Positions 32,840 through 37,420 of a DNA stretch of 37,420 nucleotides are shown here, in pieces (the stretch's first letter is position 1; every line of letters starts with the position of its first letter). The position numbers were made by a program, and so were the translations under genes. Source of the DNA: Syntrophaceae bacterium UBA1411 (GTDB lineage Bacteria; Desulfobacterota; Syntrophia; Syntrophales; Smithellaceae); contig DBPV01000019.1 of NCBI GenBank assembly GCA_002304995.1, positions 8,238 to 45,657 of the forward strand. The letters run 5' to 3'. The notes under the pieces were generated by a model. It did not search any database, was not told the DNA's origin, and worked only from the letters and a program-made list of their open reading frames with translations.

Positions 32840-33850
32840 TCAAAACAAACCGGCAAGCTTCCGGCCACAGGAAGGACAGGCCTGACCGGAGAGCAGATTC
32901 TTCACAATTCTGAAGCCGTATCGTTCAATGAGCAGGCTTGAGCAGTTCGGGCAGTAGGTATTCTCCCCTTCATCGCCCGGCACGTTGCCGCTGTAGACAT
33001 GGTGCAATCCGGCGCGCCGGCCGATGGCCCGGGCGCGCTTAAGCGTATCCAGAGGCGTCACGGAACGGTCCAGCATTTTGTACTGCGGATGAAATCTGCT
33101 GATATGCCAGGGAATTTCCACATCCAGACCGGCGATGAAGGAAGCGATGTCCGCCAGCTCTTCCTCGGAATCGTTCAAGCCGGGAATGAGCAGCGTCGTA
33201 ATTTCCAGCCAGATGCCCATTGCCTTCATGGTCGTGAGGATCTCCAGAACGGGCGCGAGGGCTGCGCCGCAGTATTTTTTATAAAACGCGTCGCGAAAAG
33301 ACTTCAGATCGACGTTGGCGGCTGCAAGGCAAGGCTTCAGAAGTTCGAGGGTTTCCCGCGTCATATATCCATTGGTGACAAAAACATTTTTCAACCCTTC
33401 CGCGACCGCAGCCCGGGCGGTGTCCAGGGCCGTCTCGATATAAACCGTCGGTTCGGTATAGGTATAGGCAAGGGTAGCCGAACCGCTTTTGCGGGCGCAC
33501 CGGACAATCTCCGCCGGACTGACTTCGTCCCCCATGATCATCATCGACGTGCGGGGCATTTGTGAGATATCGGCATTCTGACAAAATTCACAGCGGAAGT
33601 TGCAGCCGACGGTGGCGATGGAATAGGATAGCGACGCAGGATACACATGAAAAAAAGGCTTTTTTTCGATCGGATCGACATTTTCGGCAATCAGCGTTCC
33701 GTAAACCATCGAATACAGCGTGCCGTCTTTGTTTTCGCGCACGCCGCACAAACCGCGCCGGCCGGAATTGATTTTGCACCGGTGCGCGCAGACGGAGCAC
33801 TGCACGCGGTCTTCCGGCAGTTTTTCGTAGAGCATCGCTTCGCGGATCAT
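32840..33850 (-). CDS. amrS: AmmeMemoRadiSam-system radical SAM enzyme (AmrS-like)
   Basis: A 336-residue radical SAM protein related to pyruvate formate-lyase activating enzymes. The cluster motif is C83-x3-C87-x2-C90 in GCNFRCEFCQN. An N-terminal cysteine set (C18, C21, C25, C35) and a C-terminal zinc-ribbon (CPNC and CPSC) are both typical of this family. The name comes from its usual partners, the MEMO1-like and AMMECR1-like proteins; neither is encoded nearby. The reaction is not established. The start has AAGGAGG eight bases upstream, and only 3 bp separate it from the methyltransferase gene. Confidence 0.88.
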   Translation of the reverse strand: MIREAMLYEKLPEDRVQCSVCAHRCKINSGRRGLCGVRENKDGTLYSMVYGTLIAENVDPIEKKPFFHVYPASLSYSIATVGCNFRCEFCQNADISQMPRTSMMIMGDEVSPAEIVRCARKSGSATLAYTYTEPTVYIETALDTARAAVAEGLKNVFVTNGYMTRETLELLKPCLAAANVDLKSFRDAFYKKYCGAALAPVLEILTTMKAMGIWLEITTLLIPGLNDSEEELADIASFIAGLDVEIPWHISRFHPQYKMLDRSVTPLDTLKRARAIGRRAGLHHVYSGNVPGDEGENTYCPNCSSLLIERYGFRIVKNLLSGQACPSCGRKLAGLF

Positions 33851-33853
33851 CGG

Positions 33854-34630
33854 TCATCCCTCCTTCAGCATCCCGCTGATGGCCTCGGGTGCGGCGGCGG
33901 GTGCCTTGGTCTTTAAATCAAACGAATCCAGAAGGGGATCCGAAACCGTCCGGTACGTATAGCGCACAGGAACCACCATGCCCGCGTAGGCTCCCAGTGG
34001 ATTTTTAAACATCGGAAATATCTCTTCAAATTCCGAAAAGAACGTGTAAAACGGCCCGGGAAGATAAATCACCGATCCCCAGCGGACGGACGACACGGCC
34101 ATTTTGCTTTTGACCAGCGAGCGCACGTCGGAAAGCGTATAAAAGCGGGCAGCGTCCGCAGGAGAAAAGCCGAAAAGCCGCCCGATGGAACGTTTAGTTC
34201 CCATAATGCAGTTTTTATTGAGAAAACCGATAAAAATCCGGCCACGACAAACCCGGATGGCTTCCGCAATCACTTTTTGTGGATTTTTCGCGAAGTGCAG
34301 ACCGGCAATCAGCGTCACCACGTCAAATTCATTGTCGGAAAAGGGAAGGTCCTCGGCCGAACCGCGCACCAGTTCACAGCGGTTGCCAAGCTTTTTCCGG
34401 GCCGCGGCCAGCGCGATTTCCGATTCTTCAAGTCCGGACAGGACGCACTTCTTCTGTTGGAAAAGGCGAAGGGTGTTCCCCGAACCGCAGCCGACGTCCA
34501 GAAGGGTTTCGCCGGTGGCGGGCAAAACGAGATCCAGAATGAGTCTTTCCAGACGCGAAAAGACATAGCGGCCCGTTTCCGTCTCCAGCCATTGATCCTC
34601 GGGTAACGTTCGATCGGAACGAAATGACAT
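33854..34630 (-). CDS. Class I SAM-dependent methyltransferase
   Basis: A 258-residue methyltransferase of the type-11 group. Motif I LLDVGCGSGNTL is at 43-54, an acidic residue ends strand 2 (GLEESE), and motif SAEDLPF plus EFDVVTLI correspond to the adenine-binding and motif II regions. The substrate cannot be predicted; the C-terminal half is aromatic-rich. It sits between moaA and the AmrS-like gene with tight spacing to the latter, which suggests a shared transcript. AGGTGA precedes the ATG. Confidence 0.85.
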   Translation of the reverse strand: MSFRSDRTLPEDQWLETETGRYVFSRLERLILDLVLPATGETLLDVGCGSGNTLRLFQQKKCVLSGLEESEIALAAARKKLGNRCELVRGSAEDLPFSDNEFDVVTLIAGLHFAKNPQKVIAEAIRVCRGRIFIGFLNKNCIMGTKRSIGRLFGFSPADAARFYTLSDVRSLVKSKMAVSSVRWGSVIYLPGPFYTFFSEFEEIFPMFKNPLGAYAGMVVPVRYTYRTVSDPLLDSFDLKTKAPAAAPEAISGMLKEG

Positions 34631-34726
34631 GGATCACCTACTTTTCCGCTTTCACGTTTCCGCCCGGCGGCGCCGTCCACCGCCGGGACACTGCTGCAAA
34701 ACCATTTCCCTGCCGCACTTGTATCT

Positions 34727-35719
34727 TCAACCGCCGATGCCCGACATGTCGCGGTGGCATTTCTTCAAAGACCGGTCCGTGCAGTCGAGGTCGTGCCCGG
34801 CGGGTTTGCTGAGAATCGCCAGACGGATAAGGCGCGCAAGCTCTTCGTCGCCGCACTGTCTTCGTAAAGCATCCCGCAAATCAATTTCCACATCTTTGAG
34901 CAGGCAGGCCCGCAATTTTCCATCCGCGGTCAGGCGCAGGCGGTTGCAGGTCGCACAAAAGTGCTCGCTCACCGGATTGATAAAGCCGATTTCGCCCCGG
35001 CCGCCCCGGATTTTGAAAATTCTCGCCGGCCCGTCCAACCGATGTTTGTGCTCATTGCTCAATTCCAGTGAAAATTCCCGGCTGATGATGTCGAACATCC
35101 GCCGCATCGGCAAAAACGTTTCCGGATGGCGAAAGTTGACTTCGCTCACCGGCATCACTTCGATAAAACGGATCTGAAATGGCTTCTCATAAGCCAGCCT
35201 GGCAAAGTCCAGCACTTCGTCGTCGGTGAAGCCTTTAATGGCCACTGTGTTGATCTTGATCGGCGCAAAGCCCGCTTTTTCCGCGGCGGCGATTCCCCGC
35301 AAAACGTCGTCCAGATTTCCGCCGCCGGTGATATCAAAATACTTATCCTTGTCCAAAGAATCAAGGCTGATGTTGATTCTGGAAATTCCGGCGTCGTAGA
35401 TTGCCTGCGCATAGCGGTCCAGATAAACGCCGTTCGTCGTCAGGCTGATATCCTGAAGACCTTCAATTTTTTTCAGCGCGGCGGCAAATTGAACGAAGCC
35501 CCGGCGAACAAGCGGTTCACCGCCGGTGAGCCTGACCTTTACCAAGCCCATTTTTACCGCCTGGGAAACAAGGCGGAGAATTTCCTCGTAGCGGAGAATG
35601 TCTTCGTGGCCTTTGAGAGAAACGCCTTCCTTGGGACGACAGTAGGCGCAACGCAGGTTGCATCGGTCGGTAATCGACACTCTCAAATAATTAATGTCCC
35701 TGTTATACTTATCCAGCAT
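34727..35719 (-). CDS. moaA: GTP 3',8-cyclase MoaA
   Basis: A 330-residue radical SAM enzyme that starts molybdopterin synthesis by converting GTP to the 8-cyclo precursor. The N-terminal cluster motif is C20-x3-C24-x2-C27 (DRCNLRCAYC). The C-terminal second cluster is in FCATCNRLRL with the later ACLL cysteine, and the chain ends in the required Gly-Gly (SGIGG). The cofactor is needed by the AOR encoded in the same window, although the two are far apart. A 96-bp gap precedes the methyltransferase gene and shows nothing else. Confidence 0.97.
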   Translation of the reverse strand: MLDKYNRDINYLRVSITDRCNLRCAYCRPKEGVSLKGHEDILRYEEILRLVSQAVKMGLVKVRLTGGEPLVRRGFVQFAAALKKIEGLQDISLTTNGVYLDRYAQAIYDAGISRINISLDSLDKDKYFDITGGGNLDDVLRGIAAAEKAGFAPIKINTVAIKGFTDDEVLDFARLAYEKPFQIRFIEVMPVSEVNFRHPETFLPMRRMFDIISREFSLELSNEHKHRLDGPARIFKIRGGRGEIGFINPVSEHFCATCNRLRLTADGKLRACLLKDVEIDLRDALRRQCGDEELARLIRLAILSKPAGHDLDCTDRSLKKCHRDMSGIGG

Positions 35720-35856
35720 TATAAAACTTCAAAACTCCTTACTTTACTGACCGCCGTTCAATACCACAAAGCCCTGCACAAAACAACCAAGGCCTCTTTC
35801 CTCCCTCCGGCCGGTCATCTTAGCGGATATGCACAAAATATGCTACGAAATGTCGC

Positions 35857-35885
35857 TTGACAGCAATGTTTTTCTCGTTTACAGA
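35857..35885 (+). promoter_or_regulatory. Sigma-70 promoter of greA
   Basis: A perfect TTGACA is 17 bp from TACAGA, with a predicted start near 35892 and a leader of about 60 nt. It lies in the 234-bp gap between the divergent moaA and greA genes; nothing else is clear there. Confidence 0.55.
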
Positions 35886-35953
35886 AATTCAAATCCCGCC
35901 TGTTGATGAACTCTGAGATCACGCCGGCGCAAGGTAAAATCATAGGAGCCTTT

Positions 35954-36427
35954 ATGAACAAAATACCTATTACGAAAGAAGGATTTGACAAACTGAAAAA
36001 GGATCTGGAAATGCTGAAAAATGTTTCCATCCCGGAAAATATTCGCGACATCGAGGTGGCCCGATCGCACGGAGACCTGTCGGAAAACGCGGAATACACG
36101 GCTGCCAAGGAGCGCCAATCCTACCTTCACGGCAAGCTTCAGGAACTGGAAAACAATCTCGCCTCCTGCAACATCATCCCCCTCACCGGCGTGCAAACCG
36201 ACAAAGTCGTCTTCGGCTGCTATGTGGTCATCGCCGACACGGATAACGGCGAAGAAATCAAATACCAACTGGTAGGACCGCTGGAATCGGACATCAACCT
36301 AAACAAAATATCCGTCACGTCGCCGATCGGACGGGCGCTGATCGGCAAAAAGATCGACGCGGAAATAACCGTCAAGACGCCCGGCGGAACGCGCAATTTT
36401 CAAGTCATCGACATCTCCGTCGAATAA
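35954..36427 (+). CDS. greA: Transcription elongation factor GreA
   Basis: A 157-residue factor that enters the RNA polymerase secondary channel and stimulates cleavage of backtracked transcripts. The N-terminal coiled coil with the acidic tip region (ARSHGDLSENAEYTAAKERQ) is the family signature. The C-terminal FKBP-like domain ends in SPIGRALIGKKIDAEI. The ATG at 35954 has TAGGAG upstream; the frame extends 17 codons farther without similarity. It is monocistronic between its promoter and a strong terminator. Confidence 0.97.
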   Translation: MNKIPITKEGFDKLKKDLEMLKNVSIPENIRDIEVARSHGDLSENAEYTAAKERQSYLHGKLQELENNLASCNIIPLTGVQTDKVVFGCYVVIADTDNGEEIKYQLVGPLESDINLNKISVTSPIGRALIGKKIDAEITVKTPGGTRNFQVIDISVE

Positions 36428-36436
36428 GCCACAAAG

Positions 36437-36473
36437 AAAAGGCGGCTTGTTTTCGCAACAAGCCGCCTTTTTT
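36437..36473. terminator. Bidirectional intrinsic terminator greA / atpC
   Basis: An 11-bp GC-rich stem, GGCGGCTTGTT with AACAAGCCGCC, has a five-base loop TTCGC. It is flanked by AAAA and TTTTTT, so it works on both strands. It ends greA and the convergent ATP synthase operon. Confidence 0.92.
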
Positions 36474-36499
36474 ATCGGGTGTCTCTCAACAATCAGTTT

Positions 36500-36910
36500 T
36501 TACGAAGACTTCTCGGCGACGCTGATCCGGTTCACAGCGCGCAAAAGGGCCAGGCGCACTCTTTCGTACTCGTCATGCTCCTTCGCCAGACCCGACAGCT
36601 GGGTCGTAGCCTTTTCCTTCGCCCGGTTGGCTCTGTCCTTATCAATGGCGTCGGCTCTTTCCGCCGTTTCGATTAAAACGGTGACCTTACTGCCCGTCAC
36701 TTCCGCATAGCCGGTGTTGACGGCGTAGTATACCTTCTTGCCGCCGATCATGTAATAAAGCTCACCGATGTCCACGGACGTCAGAAAGGGTTCATGACCG
36801 CGCAACACGCCGAATTCACCTTCGGTGCCCGGAATCGTCACTTCGTCAACCTTTCCGGAAAAAACCATCTTTTCCGGCGTTACCACTTCTAGAATCAATT
36901 CATCCGACAT
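36500..36910 (-). CDS. atpC: ATP synthase F1 epsilon subunit
   Basis: A 136-residue subunit of the F1 central stalk that regulates ATP hydrolysis. It has the N-terminal beta-sandwich (LEVVTPEKMVFSGKVDEVTIPGTEGE, split here as LEVVTPEKMV and VTIPGTEGEFGVL) and a C-terminal helical hairpin rich in Ala, Glu and Arg. It follows atpD after 15 bp and is the last gene of the operon, with the terminator at 36437-36473. Confidence 0.96.
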   Translation of the reverse strand: MSDELILEVVTPEKMVFSGKVDEVTIPGTEGEFGVLRGHEPFLTSVDIGELYYMIGGKKVYYAVNTGYAEVTGSKVTVLIETAERADAIDKDRANRAKEKATTQLSGLAKEHDEYERVRLALLRAVNRISVAEKSS

Positions 36911-36925
36911 GGAAATCCTCGTTCA

Positions 36926-37420
36926 TTAGGAAAGCTTCTGAGCTTTCTCGATTGCTTCTTCAATACCGCCGACCATGTAGAAGGCCTGTTCAGGCAGTTC
37001 GTCGTGCTTGCCTTCCAGAATTTCCTTGAAGCCTCGAACGGTGTCGGCCACGGATACGAATTTGCCTTCGGTGCCGGTGAACTGCGCGGCGACGAAGAAG
37101 GGCTGAGACAGAAATCTCTGAATCTTGCGGGCGCGGCTGACGGTCAGCTTGTCGGCTTCGGAAAGTTCGTCCATACCGAGAATGGCGATAATATCCTGCA
37201 GGTCTTTATACTTCTGCAGCGTCACCTGCACCTGGCGGGCTACCTGGTAATGTTCCTCGCCCAGGACGTTCGGGTCAAGAATACGCGAGGTGGAATCCAG
37301 CGGATCCACCGCAGGGTAAATGCCGAGTTCGGCGATCGGACGGGACAAAACGACGGTTCCGTCAAGATGCGCAAACGTGGTGGCCGGCGCAGGGTCGGTC
37401 AGGTCGTCGGCGGGCACATA
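36926..37420 (-). CDS. atpD: ATP synthase F1 beta subunit, C-terminal part (cut by window edge)
   Basis: Only the last 160-odd codons are in the window; the 5' part lies beyond 37420. The visible part begins at the conserved PADDLTDPAPATTFAHLD and includes LDSTSRILDP, the catch-loop DELSEADK and the C-terminal helical domain. It is the catalytic subunit of the membrane ATP synthase. The gene is not broken, only truncated by the window. Confidence 0.97.
   Translation of the reverse strand, partial: YVPADDLTDPAPATTFAHLDGTVVLSRPIAELGIYPAVDPLDSTSRILDPNVLGEEHYQVARQVQVTLQKYKDLQDIIAILGMDELSEADKLTVSRARKIQRFLSQPFFVAAQFTGTEGKFVSVADTVRGFKEILEGKHDELPEQAFYMVGGIEEAIEKAQKLS

Noticed and set aside
1..37420. 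CRISPR array, insertion sequence or prophage
   Set aside because: No regularly spaced repeats, terminal inverted repeats, transposase or phage genes were seen on either strand.

Overview
The window reads as chromosomal DNA of an anaerobic Gram-negative bacterium of the deltaproteobacterial (Desulfobacterota) kind, perhaps close to the Syntrophales. This is inferred from the gene content, not from a marker search. The supporting content is a tungsten-type aldehyde:ferredoxin oxidoreductase, acyl-CoA chemistry under a PAS-type sigma-54 activator, a five-gene branched-chain-amino-acid-type ABC importer, a probable selenoprotein, Lgt, and moderately high GC. UGA is an ordinary stop in several genes here (for example the metallo-beta-lactamase-fold gene at 10464 and the small ferredoxin at 9555), so the genetic code is standard.

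Left block (1-6277, all minus strand): TPR/Ig-like protein, then thioredoxin reductase (trxB), lgt, an FAD/NAD(P)H disulfide-reductase-like enzyme, a TerC transporter and a TrmH/SpoU RNA methylase. The disulfide-reductase-like gene is split by an in-frame UGA exactly where its family has the redox-active cysteine. The UGA is followed at the right distance by a perfect 8-bp stem with a GGU loop, so it is best read as a selenocysteine codon with a bacterial SECIS.

Middle block (about 6374-26200): a large catabolic locus. A minus-strand cluster of about 14.5 kb runs from a sigma-54-type promoter (20921-20936) to an intrinsic terminator (6374-6420). Its order is MaoC hydratase, acyl-CoA dehydrogenase, cyclase-family hydrolase, SDR, LivK-H-M-G-F importer, UPF0261/Tm-1-like protein, metallo-beta-lactamase hydrolase, class II aldolase, 8-Cys ferredoxin, AOR and iron/zinc alcohol dehydrogenase. 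Divergently, a second sigma-54-type promoter (21707-21722) precedes a family I CoA-transferase, followed by a histidinol-dehydrogenase-family enzyme. A PAS-AAA-HTH sigma-54 activator closes the locus. The enzymes suggest import of a hydroxylated or cyclic organic acid, hydrolytic opening, oxidation of alcohol to aldehyde to acid, CoA activation and beta-oxidation-like steps. The substrate is unknown and no thiolase is present.

Right block (26272-37420): tRNA-Arg(CCU), glutamate formimidoyltransferase, a metallophosphatase, ftsY, smc, an AmrS-type radical SAM enzyme, a methyltransferase, moaA, greA (plus strand) and the end of the ATP synthase operon (atpC and the C-terminal part of atpD). These are housekeeping genes with several near-consensus sigma-70 promoters and clear terminators.
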